Shown: one piece after another, positions 15,582 through 24,425 of the stretch
Layout: the number at the start of each line of letters is the position of its first letter
How positions within the stretch are numbered: the stretch's first letter is position 1
Assembly: GCA_021325365.1 (NCBI GenBank)
Contig: JAJPHF010000136.1
Span: 1 to 31,784 of the forward strand
Source: Pseudomonadota bacterium
GTDB taxonomy: Bacteria; Chloroflexota; UBA6077; JAJPHF01
Length of the DNA stretch: 31,784 bases
Direction of reading: 5' to 3'
Notes under the pieces: generated by a model
The model's input: only the letters and a program-made list of their open reading frames with translations
Told to the model about the DNA's origin: nothing
The model's database searches: none
Position numbers and translations under genes: made by a program

Positions 15582-18186
15582 ATGGTGAGTCGTAGTTGGT
15601 CCACACGGGGGTGCGCCACCGCGCTCGTCGTCTTGCTGGCAGCCTGCGGGGCGGGCGGCCGCACGCCGACGGCCCAGAGCCCGCCGGCCGAAGGAGCGGG
15701 CACGCTGGGCACCGCGGCGCCGCTCGTAAGCGTCCAGCCCGTCGGCCCGACCAGCCTGACCACCACCCTCAGCTACGCGGGAAATATCCAGGCGCGGGCG
15801 ACCGTCAACGTGCTGCCGCAGGCGACCGGCCGCATCAACCGCCTGACCGTCGACGTGGGCAGCAGCGTGAAGGCCGGCGACCTGATCGCGGAGCTGGACC
15901 ACGCGCCGCTCGACGCGCAGGTGGCCCAGGCCGCGGGGGCGCTCGGCACCGCCCAGGCGCGGCTCGACCTGCTGCGGGCCGGCGCGCGGCCCGAGGCGGT
16001 CGAGGCAGCAGGCGCAACGCTGCGGGGGGCCGAGCAGCAGCTCGGGCTCATGCTCGACGGTGGGCGCCCGGAGAGCGTGGCCACCGCGCAGGCGAACCTG
16101 GAGGCGGCACGGTCGCGCCTGGCCAACGTGCTGTCGGGCTCCACCCAGGCGCAGATCGACACCGCTCGGGCGCGCGGCCGAGTCCGCCTACGCCAGCGTG
16201 CAGAGCACAAGCACGGCGCTCGGCCAGCTCCTGGCGGGTGGCGCCCCGACGGACGTGCGCCAGGCCGAAGCGACGCTGGCGCAGGCCCAGGCCCAACGCG
16301 ACGCGCTGCGCCACCCGGCGCCCGACCAGGTTCAGGCGGCCCAAACGGCGGTCGACCAGGCGGCGGCCAACCGCCAGGCGGCGCAGTCCCGCCTCGGGGT
16401 GCTCCTCGCCGGCGGCTCCATCGCCGACCAGGTGAGCGCCCAGGCCGCGGTGGACAGCGCCACCGCCGCGCTCCAGGCCGCGCAGCAGAGCCTGGCCGAG
16501 CTGGCGAACGGCGGCGCGCCGGCCGACCGGCAAGCCGCCCTCTCGGCCCTTGCTCAAGCCCAGACGCAGATTCGCTCCGCCCGCGCGTACTACGATCAGC
16601 TGCTGCGCCAGGCGAACCCCGGCGCCGCGGCCAACAGCGCCCTGCAGCTCACGGACCTACACGCTCAGGTCACCGAGGCCCAGCAGGCGCAGCAGACCCA
16701 GTGTGGCACGACCGCCCAATCGGTCTCGCAAGCCTCCGCCGTCATCAGCACCGGCACCGCGTCGTCCACCCTCAACTCCGCCGCCGTCCAGTCGCCCGCG
16801 GCGACCAACCCCTACTGCCTCGCGGCGCAGGCGGCGCTCGACCGGGCCAACGCCGCGCTGCAGAGCGCCCAGCAGGGTCCCAATCGCCTGACGCCCGAGG
16901 TATCGCCGAGCGATCTCCAGAGCGCGGTGACCGCGGCCGAGACTGCCCAGGCGAACCTCGTGGCCGCGCAGGCGCGCCTCGACCAGCTCAACAACCCCAC
17001 GCCCGACCAGATGCAGGCCGCGCGCACGGCGGTCGACCAGGCCCAGGCGAATCTCCAGGCGGCTCTCGCCAACCAGCAGCTCCTCCGACAGCCCGCGGCC
17101 GACACGCTGGCCGCCGCCCAGAGCGCGCTCGATTCCGCGGACACGGCGCTGCGTTCGGACCAGACCTCCCTCGACGTGCTGCTGGCGGGCGGCTCCGCCG
17201 AGGCGCAGCGCGCTGCCGACACGGCCGTCGCGCAGGCGCAGGCTCGCCTCGACGCCCTGCGCAACCCGCCGGCCGCGGACGTCGCGAGCGCCACCACCGC
17301 CGCGAGCACCGCCCAGGCGAACCTGGCGAGCGCCGTCAGCAACCTTGCCGACGTGCTCGTGGCCCCCAAGGCTGCCGATCTGGTGGCCGCCTACTCGACG
17401 GCGGACCAGGCCCAGCAGAACCTGGCCTTGCAGCAGTATGCGTATCGTCCGCAAGAGATCCAGCAGCAGCAGGAGGTGGTCGCGCAGGCGCGCGCGAACC
17501 TGGCGCTGGCGGCGGAACCCAACCGGCCGCAGGACATCCAGCAGGCCGAGACTGCCGTCCAGCAAGCCCAGGGCGCGTACGACCTAGCCCGCGCGCAGGC
17601 GGCTGAAGCATAGGTCTACGCGCCATATGACGGCGACGTGTCGGCTCGCCTGGTCTCGGAGGGCACGCTCGCCAGCCCCTCCACGACGCTGGTCACGCTG
17701 GTCAATCGCGACGTGCAGATCTTGGTCACCATCGAGCAGGCGTTGATGGGGCAAATACGCGAGGGCAGCCCCGCCGTGCTGACCGTCTCCAGCTATCCCG
17801 GCGAGCAGTTCCCGGCGGTCGTGACGGTAGTCGCGCCGGCGGCCGACCGGCGCACGCGTACCTTCCAGGCAACCGTGGTGCCCGAAAACCCGGAAGGCAA
17901 GCTCAAGGACGGGATGTACGCGTAGGTCACCCTGCACGGCGCCGAAGCGCCGGACGCGCTGGCCATCCCGAACCAGGCCATCGTGCAGCGCGGCGGGAGC
18001 AGCATCGTCTTCGTCGTCGTGGACGGCAAAGCCCAAGTGCGCCAGCCTCAGCTCGGCATCAACGACGGCTACCAGACCCAGGTGCTCAGCGGCCTGGAGC
18101 GCGGCGACCAGCTCATCGTGGTGGGCCAGCAGTTGCTCAACGACGGCGATCCAGTGCGCGTGAGCGGCGCGCCCCCGAGCGGCTAG
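15582..18186 (+). pseudogene. HlyD-family lipoprotein adaptor with very long coiled coil; one frameshift, two in-frame TAG
   Basis: The ATG at 15582 follows GAGGTGAG. The lipobox LLAAC (Cys22) predicts a lipid-anchored periplasmic adaptor of an efflux pump. A barrel-sandwich half (VNVLPQATGRINRLTVDVGS, SVKAGDLIAELDHAPL) leads into ~570 residues of repeats of the type LLAGGxxxDxxAAxxAVxxAxAxL. The second half-motif (VYAPYDGDVSARLVSEGTLA), a beta barrel and a membrane-proximal end (LSGLERGDQLIVVGQQLLND) follow. Breaks: a +1 change at about 16171-16175 (DTARA continues as AESAYASVQS), TAG at 17611-17613 (AAEA/VYAPYDG) and TAG at 17923-17925 (GMYA/VTLHG). Repaired length would be 867 residues, far above the usual 350-450. 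The RND permease gene follows; the two form an export module. Confidence 0.85.
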
Positions 18187-18196
18187 TGGTCTGTCA

Positions 18197-18248
18197 ACGG
18201 GTGATTTGCTGTGTGTTGGCAGTTGCCAACACACAGCAAATCACCCGT
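18197..18248. repeat. perfect 25-bp inverted repeat with 2-nt centre
   Basis: The left arm starts ACGGGTGATTTGCTGTGTG and ends TTGGCA; the right arm (18224-18248) is its exact reverse complement; the centre is GT. There is no T run after it. It begins ten bases after the adaptor stop and lies 90 bases before the permease start, so it may end or stabilise the adaptor transcript. TCACCCGTGACG at its right edge (18241-18252) is repeated at 18306-18317. Confidence 0.95.
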
Positions 18249-18340
18249 GACGAGGTACCAGTCTGGTGAGTGGACATGGAGCGTAAGCGCACCGCCCAGG
18301 TCAACTCACCCGTGACGTATCAACACGCGGAGGCCGGCGC

Positions 18341-20314
18341 GTGAAGGTCACTGAGATCGCGGTACACCATCCCCTGGTCGTCGCGGCCTTTACGAGCTCC
18401 CTCGCCATCTTCGGCATCCTGGCCTACACCAGCATGTCAATCGCCGTCGTCCCCAACGTCAACTTCCCGTCGGTAACGGTCAGCACCCCCTATCCGGGCG
18501 CCGATCCCGAGACGGTCGAGGCCGCCGTGACGACGCCGATCGAGAGCGCCCTCGCAACGCTTCAAAATATCGACGTCAACGGCCTGACCTCGACCTCCCT
18601 GCAAGGCATGTCCGTCGTCCAGGTGCAGTTCAACACCGCCGCCGATCCGAACACCGTCTCGACCGACGCCGAGCGCGTCGTGAACGGCGCACGCAACCAG
18701 TTGCCGCCCAACCCCAACATCGTCCCCTCGATCATCAAACTGGACCCCAACGCCATTAGCGTGGTCACCGTCGCGTTCACCGGGGACCAGCCGCTCGCCC
18801 TCATGGAGGACTTCGCCGAGAACGTGCTGCAGAAGCAGTTCAACAACGTGCCGGGCGTCAGCTCGACGACGATCCAGTCGGGGCTGACGCGAGAGGTCCA
18901 CGTGCTGGTGAACGAGGGGGCGCTCCGCGCGCGCGGCCTCGCCGTCACCGACGTGGTGTCCGCGCTGCAGAGCGGCCAGTTTCAGACCCCTGCCGGCACG
19001 ATCTGGCAAGGCGACCGCAGCTACAACGTGTACTTCGATGCCCTCGCGCACCAGGTCCCGGACCTCCGTAACCTGGTCGTCAAGCAGCAGCCCAGCGGCC
19101 CCGTCTACCTGCGCGACGTAGCCACCGTTCAAGACACCTATCAGCAGCGCCAGGCCATCGTGCGCGTGAACGGCCAGGAGGGGCTGGCGATCGGTGTGGC
19201 CAAGACGCCTCAGGCCAGCACCATCGATGTGGTGAACGCGGTGAAGGCCGCGATCGACACGCTGCAGCCGCAGCTCTCCCAGGGCACCCGGCTCGACGTG
19301 GTGGTGGACCGCTCCGTCTACACCCAGCAATCGTTCAACACGGTGCAGCGCTCGCTCGTCGAGGCCGTCATCGCCACGGGGCTCATCCTGCTGCTATTCA
19401 TCCACACCTGGCGCAGCACCGCGATCGTGCTCCTGTCGATTCCCACGTCGGTGCTGACCGCGTTCGCCGTAATGAGCCTCCTGGGCTACAACCTGAACCT
19501 GATGACGATGCGGGCGCTCACCCTCGCCATCGGCATCCTGGTCGACGACAGCATCGTGGTGCTGGAGAACATCGCCCGCCACCTGGGCATGGGCAAGAAC
19601 CCCATCCGGGCCGCCATCGAGGGCCGCAGCGAGATCGGCCTGGCGGCGATCACGATCACCATGGTCGACGTGGTGGTCTACGTGCCCATCGCCATCATGG
19701 TGTCGAGCGTCACCGGCCAGTTCATCCGCGGCGCCCAGGCCTTCGGCGACATCTTCAAGGCGCTGGCCGTGGCGATCTTGCTCATGTACATGCTGATGAT
19801 GATGCTCTTCAACTCCGTGACGCTGCCGCTCGCCGTGATCGTGATGATGTCCCTGCCGCTGGCGACCGTCGGCGCTTTCGGCGCCATGGCGCTCACGGAC
19901 ACGCCGTTCACGCTGTTCTCGCTGCTCGGCTTCGCCGTGCTGCTGGGCCTCGTGGGCAAGAACGCCATCCTGCTCGTCGACTACACGGAGATTCTGGAGC
20001 AGCGCGGCTACAACCGCACCGACGCCCTGCTGGAGGCTGGCCCGACCAGACTGCGCCCAATCCTGATGACGACGCTGTCGGTGATGTCCGCGCTCCTGCC
20101 CATCGCCAGCGGCCTCGAGGAGGGCTCGGAGCTGCTCAAGGCCGCGGCGGTGGTGCTGATCGGCGGCCTGCTCACTTCCACCCTGCTCACGCTCGTCTTC
20201 GTGCCGGCCATGTTCACCGTCTTCGACGATATCCAGCGGGGAATTGGCCGCCTGCTGCGGCGAGGCGCGCCGGAGAACCACCCGCACGGCGACACCGGCA
20301 CGGGGGAAGTCTAG
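18341..20314 (+). CDS. RND-superfamily efflux permease, half-size (second porter half missing)
   Basis: The GTG at 18341 follows GCGGAGG. RND pumps export drugs, lipids or metals by proton exchange and are usually ~1040 residues with 12 membrane helices and two periplasmic halves. Here 657 residues hold TM1, the first porter half (VVPNVNFPSVTVSTPYPGAD, residues ~35-330), TM2-TM5 with GILVDDSIVVLENIAR (Asp402/Asp403 of the proton relay), then a direct jump near residue 463-468 (TGQFIRG to AQAFGDIFKAL) into TM8-TM12 with VGKNAILLVDY (Lys540 of the relay). TM6, TM7 and the second porter half (~390 residues) are absent, in frame. The stop is TAG. Its adaptor gene lies just upstream. Family is certain; activity of this form is open. 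An ancestral deletion or a collapsed assembly are both possible. Confidence 0.9.
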   Translation: MKVTEIAVHHPLVVAAFTSSLAIFGILAYTSMSIAVVPNVNFPSVTVSTPYPGADPETVEAAVTTPIESALATLQNIDVNGLTSTSLQGMSVVQVQFNTAADPNTVSTDAERVVNGARNQLPPNPNIVPSIIKLDPNAISVVTVAFTGDQPLALMEDFAENVLQKQFNNVPGVSSTTIQSGLTREVHVLVNEGALRARGLAVTDVVSALQSGQFQTPAGTIWQGDRSYNVYFDALAHQVPDLRNLVVKQQPSGPVYLRDVATVQDTYQQRQAIVRVNGQEGLAIGVAKTPQASTIDVVNAVKAAIDTLQPQLSQGTRLDVVVDRSVYTQQSFNTVQRSLVEAVIATGLILLLFIHTWRSTAIVLLSIPTSVLTAFAVMSLLGYNLNLMTMRALTLAIGILVDDSIVVLENIARHLGMGKNPIRAAIEGRSEIGLAAITITMVDVVVYVPIAIMVSSVTGQFIRGAQAFGDIFKALAVAILLMYMLMMMLFNSVTLPLAVIVMMSLPLATVGAFGAMALTDTPFTLFSLLGFAVLLGLVGKNAILLVDYTEILEQRGYNRTDALLEAGPTRLRPILMTTLSVMSALLPIASGLEEGSELLKAAAVVLIGGLLTSTLLTLVFVPAMFTVFDDIQRGIGRLLRRGAPENHPHGDTGTGEV

Positions 20315-20342
20315 CCGGGCGGCTGGCCGAGGGACGGCAGTA

Positions 20343-20372
20343 GGCCCCGAGCAGCAGGCGCTACTCGGGGCC
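20343..20372. terminator. stem-loop between convergent genes
   Basis: GGCCCCGAGCAG (20343-20354) pairs with CTACTCGGGGCC (20361-20372) over a 6-nt loop with one mismatch. It lies between the permease stop and the end of the minus-strand gene, the place for a shared terminator. No T run on either side. Confidence 0.5.
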
Positions 20373-20380
20373 CACGGATC

Positions 20381-20650
20381 TCAGCTCCAAGGCGTGTTGT
20401 AGTTCTCCCACCACGGTGACGTGGCGCCCGGGGGCTGCACGCCGGTGTACCAGCGGGGCGTGACGGGGTCGTTGCCCCAGAACCACGCGTAGCCCTGCAC
20501 GTCCCCGGCCCCTCGCGCGCCCTCGGCGGTGATCATGATCGCGTCGAGCATCGCCTTCTCGTGGTCGGGCAGCGACGCGCGGAAGCGGCCCAGCTTCTGG
20601 ATGAAGTCCTTGCGCTCCGCCTCCGTGGCCTTCCTGGTCTGCTGCGACAT
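20381..20650 (-). CDS. small protein with Trp/Tyr-rich tail, function unknown
   Basis: The ATG at 20650 is preceded by GGAGAGAAGGAGAG; an in-frame start 18 codons earlier is not needed. The 89 residues comprise a charged helical part (AERKDFIQKLGRFRASLPDH, EKAMLDAIMITAEGARGAGD) and a tail rich in aromatic residues, Pro and Gly (VQGYAWFWGNDP, RWYTGVQPPGATSPWWENYN, ending TPWS). A helical leader followed by a short aromatic core is the layout of some modified-peptide precursors, but no maturation enzyme is nearby, so this is only a suggestion. Not recognised otherwise. It converges with the permease gene. Confidence 0.6.
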   Translation of the reverse strand: MSQQTRKATEAERKDFIQKLGRFRASLPDHEKAMLDAIMITAEGARGAGDVQGYAWFWGNDPVTPRWYTGVQPPGATSPWWENYNTPWS

Positions 20651-20860
20651 GGCTGGTCTCTCCTTCTCTCCCCCTCGACGCGCCGCTGCCCCCCTCCGAC
20701 GCACTCTACCATCCTAGTATGGCACCCTTGGGCGTCGGCTGACCCTGACCAACCGGCCAGTTGCGAGTATGGTCCGGCCGTCGCTGCCCGACAGCCTCGC
20801 GCCTGTTCGTGCCGCCAGTTTCGGCTCGCGGGCGCGTGGCGCCCCGGGCGCCTCGGATGA

Positions 20861-21217
20861 CTACCGCGCGCGGTAGATGAGCCGATACACGCGCTCGCCG
20901 ACGCTCGGCTCATTCTGCAGGTCGATGCGGCGCCCGCGCCAGTACATCGTCCGAGTCCGCGGCCGGAGGAACAGGCTGAGGCCGGCCACGACGAGCAGCA
21001 CCACGCCGACCGCGGCGAGCGCGTGTAGCAGCGGTACGAGCGCGCCCGCGAGCCACAGGCCCGCGCCGATCAGCGCGAGCTGGCCGGGCGACGCGGGACG
21101 CCAGGCCGCGATGCTCTGCCCTCCGGGCGCGCTCCGGCCGCGCGCTCCCCTATCCACGGGTTGCCCCCGCCACCACGGCGCGGGCTCCTCGCTGGGCCAT
21201 GACGTCTTGTAGGTCAT
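20861..21217 (-). CDS. small membrane protein, function unknown
   Basis: The ATG at 21217 has GGGAGG upstream at normal distance. The 118 residues have a polar, Trp/Pro/Arg-rich N-terminus (about 45 residues), two hydrophobic segments (LALIGAGLWLAGALVPLLHA and LAAVGVVLLVVAGLSLFL), and a basic C-terminal part (RPRTRTMYWRGRRIDLQNEP then SVGERVYRLIYRAR). Both ends are probably cytoplasmic. I do not recognise a named family. It is 210 bases upstream of the other minus-strand gene and may share its transcript; that gap holds no other gene. Confidence 0.6.
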   Translation of the reverse strand: MTYKTSWPSEEPAPWWRGQPVDRGARGRSAPGGQSIAAWRPASPGQLALIGAGLWLAGALVPLLHALAAVGVVLLVVAGLSLFLRPRTRTMYWRGRRIDLQNEPSVGERVYRLIYRAR

Positions 21218-21319
21218 TGCGATCCTCCCGGGTCGAGGTGTCTCGCACCCCGTCCCGAGAGGATTATGGCGGGCGAAGTTAAACGCCAGATGAAGAGCAG
21301 CTCCCGACCCGGAGCTACC

Positions 21320-21480
21320 CTAATGGGGAGTGCTGCCGCCGGCGCCGAGCTGATCGACCGGCACCAGGCCGACCCGCCCGGCGTCCAGCGCGGCCTGCGT
21401 GCGGCTCCGGACGCCGAGCTTCCCCAGGATGCTGCTCACGTAGGTCTTGACGGTCTTCTCGGCGATGGCGCGGTCGCGCG
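21320..21480 (-). pseudogene. LuxR-type helix-turn-helix remnant
   Basis: On the minus strand the sequence IAEKTVKTYVSSILGKLGVR followed by SRTQAALDAGRVGL matches the C-terminal half of NarL/LuxR DNA-binding domains (recognition helix EKTVKTHVSxILxKLGVxxR). Upstream of it the LTxREREVL half and any receiver domain are missing, and the frame goes into unrelated sequence. Thus only ~50 codons of a two-component response regulator remain. Confidence 0.65.
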
Positions 21481-21939
21481 ATCTCCGGACAGGCATCCAG
21501 GGCTCCCGCCACATCAGGCTACAGTCCGTGCCAGCCCAGGTCTTGCGACCGAGCGAGCTCCTCGGGCCACCGACGCACCAGCGCCAAGGACGAAAGGCGG
21601 AATCATGGCACGTCCTCTGCCCGTGGCGGCCCGGAGCGGCGGCTCCCAAGCCGGCTACAAGGATATCCAGGCGACGCGGGGCGCCGGTCGCTGCACGTCG
21701 TGGCGACCGGCGCTCGGAGGTGCGTTGTGGCTCCAACGGTACCCGATCATGCACCCAGCGCGGTGCCCGCCTACCGGGTAGGCGCGGCGGTCCCGGGACA
21801 GGCCGTCCCGCCCTCTGAGGCAACTCTCGCTGAGAAGGGAACAGCCCGGCATCTGGGACCTGTCCCACCCTATAAGCTGCCGGTGCGGCGCGCACCAGGG
21901 CCCGACCCGGTCTACGGGCGCCAAGTGGCCAAACAGCGG
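21481..21939. other. region between LuxR remnant and XRE-type regulator
   Basis: About 460 bases without a supported gene. Open frames run through on both strands, including an upstream extension of the XRE gene frame, but have no start site and no domain-like sequence. Probably a mixture of decayed response-regulator gene and promoter region. Confidence 0.4.
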
Positions 21940-23809
21940 ATGCAGGCCGAGGCCACGCGGCCACTGCGGCAAGACGGCCCGTCGCGAATCGGCGAGCCCC
22001 GCACGCCGGGCGCGGAGGCCACCGAGTTTGGGGCGCTCCTGAAACGCTATCGCCTCGCGGCGAGGCTGTCCCAGGAGGCACTCGCGGAGCGCGCCGGCGT
22101 GAGCGCGCGGGCGATCAGCGCGCTGGAGCACGGGGAGCGGCGCGCCCCGTACTCGGCGACGGTCCGGGCCATCGCCGCGGCGCTCAGCCTTACCGGCCGG
22201 GAGCGGGCGGCCCTCCAGGCAGCGGTGTTCCGGGGCCGCACCCCGCGCGCCATGGCCGGCGCCGTCGAGGCCCGGCTGTCGGTTCCCTTGCCGCTGCCAC
22301 CCGCGCCGCTGTTCGGCCGCGCGACCGAGCTGGCTGCCGCCCAGGCGCTGCTGCGGTCCGATACCGTGCGCCTGCTTACGCTCACCGGCCCGGCCGGCGC
22401 GGGCAAGACCCGCCTGGCCCTGGAAGCGGCGCGTGGCGTGGAGGCGAGCTTCCCGGACGGTGTGCGGTTCGTCGACGTCGCGCCGGCTTGGGACCCGGCG
22501 CGCGTCCTCGCCACGCTGGCCCAGGCGGTCGGGGCGGAGGTGCGTGAGCGCCGGCCGCTACTGGCTATGCTGGAGGCCGCCCTGCGCGAGCAACAGCTCC
22601 TCCTCGTGCTCGACAACTTCGAGCAGGTGCTCGCGGCGGCGCCTCAGGTGGCGGAGCTGCTCGCCACCTGCCCCGGCCTCAAGCTGCTAGTCACCAGTCG
22701 CACACGCCTGCGCTTGCGCTGGGAGCACACTCTGCCCCTGGCGCCTCTTCCCGGTGCTGGCCCCGGACGTGTCGCCGTCGGTGGAGACCCTCGCGTCGGT
22801 GCCCGCGGTGGCGCTGTTCGTGGAGCGGGCGCAGGCCAGCGCCCCCGCCTTCGCGCTGACCGCGGACAACGCGCCAGCCGTCGCCAGGCTCTGCGCGCAC
22901 CTCGACGACCTGCCGCTGGCGCTCGAGCTGGCGGCGGCCCATGCCAACGTGCTGACTCCGGCCCAGCTGCTGGGCTGGCTCGAGCACCGCCTGCCCGCGC
23001 TAAGCTGGCACGCCCCGGACTTACCCGCGCGCCAGCCGTCGCTGCACGCGGCGCTCGCATGGAGCTACGCGCTGCTGCCAGAGGCGGAGCAGGCGCTGTT
23101 CCGGCGGCTAGCGGTCTTCGCGGGCGGCTGGACGCCGGAGGCGGCGGAGACAGTCACCCACGCGACCGGGCTCGGGCTCGATGCGGTAGACGGCCTCGCC
23201 CGGCTGGTCGACGCGAGCCTCGTGCAGGTGAGCCGGCCCGCGGATGAGTGCGCGTGCTTCAGCATGTTGGCGACCGTGCGGGCGTTCGCCGCGGAGCAGC
23301 TTGCGGCGAGTGGCGAACGGGCGGAGATCGAGCGCCGGCACGCCGCCTACTGCGTGGCGCTGGCGGAGCAAGCGGACCTTGCGCGCAGGTGGCGGGCCTG
23401 CGGCGACCTCCATGAGACACGGGCCGTCCTCGAAGGCGCCCTGGCGCGGCGTCCGGGGCGCCGCGCTGGACTGCGGCTCAAGGTGCTCCAGGGAGCAGGG
23501 CTTGCGGCCAGCGCTTCGGGCGACTACGGCACCGCGACAGCCCGCCTGGAACAGGTACTGGAGCTGGCACGTAGGCTGGGAAATGACCCCGACCTCGTCG
23601 CAACGCCCGCTACCGTTGGGCTGCTGAGCCCCCGGGAGCAGGAGGTGCTGCCGCTCGTGACGGAGGGCCTGACCAACAAGGAGATCGCCGAGCGGCTCGT
23701 GATCTCCGCGAGCACGGCCAAGTACCACCTCACCTCGCTGCTCAACAAGCTGGGGGCGGACAACCGCACGCAAGCCGTGGCCCACGCCACGCAGCAGGGC
23801 CTCCTCTGA
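21940..23809 (+). pseudogene. XRE-HTH / NB-ARC ATPase / LuxR-HTH regulator, frameshifted
   Basis: Three parts are clear. An XRE helix-turn-helix (FGALLKRYRLAARLSQEALA, ERAGVSARAISALEHGERRA). A STAND-type NTPase with P-loop GPAGAGKTR (about residue 150), Walker B LLLVLDNFEQ (about 220) and a later DLPLALELAAAH. A C-terminal LuxR HTH (LLSPREQEVLPLVTEGLTNK, EIAERLVISASTAKYHLTSL). At 22750-22755 one extra base breaks the frame: LPLAPLP should continue as VLAPDVSPSVETLA. Repaired length from the ATG at 21940 is 622 residues. Relatives are often 750-1000 residues, with a long TPR region between ATPase and LuxR part; here it is short (LEGALARRPGRRAGL, ARLEQVLELARRLG). Such proteins are transcription regulators common in Chloroflexota and actinobacteria. 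No Shine-Dalgarno marks the start. Confidence 0.8.
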
Positions 23810-23912
23810 GCACCGCGGCGTGACCCACAGGCCGCGCCCGCCGCCCCGGAGCTTGTGAGGACCACGGGCAGCGTGCTCAGATCGGACTTTACCGCGCTGC
23901 TCACGGCGCGAG

Positions 23913-24425
23913 TCACGCGGTCGCGGCTCGCGCCGAACGGAAGACGAAGCGGTCGGCGAGGACGAAGTTGACCAGCCCGGCCGCCCCGATGCCGAGCGCG
24001 GCGGCCAGCAGGTCGGGCATGACGGTGCGGCCCACGGCGAACACGACCATGTTCAGCATCGCCGTGCCGCTGATCGCCGCGTGGAAGCGCAGCCAGCGTC
24101 GCATCAGCGATGCCCGCGCCGGGCGGTCGTCGCGCCGGTCACGCCAGGTGAAGAGCTGGCTGAGACAGAAATTCACCTGCGTGGCCACTAGAAACGCCAG
24201 CACGTTCGTGGGCAGCGGGTTCCCGCCGAGGGCGGTCCCCGCGTGCAGGAGCAGGAGCTGCACCGCCCCGGCCAGACCACCAGTCGCCGCGAACCGCAAC
24301 GGACGCCCCCGAGCCGACTGCAAAGCGTCGACCCAGGCGGGCCCGCGGCCCCCAACACGACGGGGCGGTGCCGACGGGGCGGCGCATCGGCGGAGCGCCT
24401 GTCGGCCGCGTACACTAGCCAACAT
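23913..24425 (-). CDS. GtrA-family membrane protein
   Basis: This 170-residue protein starts with a ~40-residue basic N-terminus and then has the GtrA plan of four membrane helices: PLRFAATGGLAGAVQLLLLH, NVLAFLVATQVNFCLSQLFT followed by WRDRR, the third (AISGTAMLNMVVFAVGRTVM) and the last (LAAALGIGAAGLVNFVLADR) ending in FVFRSA. The VNF...FTWR and NF..DRFVFR motifs are diagnostic. GtrA proteins are thought to help move polyprenyl-phosphate-linked sugars across the membrane, together with a GT2 transferase. Exactly such a gene lies upstream and overlaps by 11 bases, so the two are translated as a unit. Confidence 0.88.
   Translation of the reverse strand: MLASVRGRQALRRCAAPSAPPRRVGGRGPAWVDALQSARGRPLRFAATGGLAGAVQLLLLHAGTALGGNPLPTNVLAFLVATQVNFCLSQLFTWRDRRDDRPARASLMRRWLRFHAAISGTAMLNMVVFAVGRTVMPDLLAAALGIGAAGLVNFVLADRFVFRSARAATA

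Noticed and set aside
16657..17565. Long minus-strand frame opposite the adaptor coiled coil
   Set aside because: Leu/Gly/Arg-rich mirror of the Ala/Gln-rich repeat; the plus strand shows the adaptor motifs.
15234..17925. Genome-wide TAG recoding or pyrrolysine
   Set aside because: Several other genes in the window end at TAG in natural positions, and no pyl gene or suppressor tRNA is visible; kept only as readthrough or error.
19394..20287. 297-codon minus-strand frame opposite the RND permease
   Set aside because: His/Asp/Gln-rich composition caused by reading membrane-helix codons backwards.
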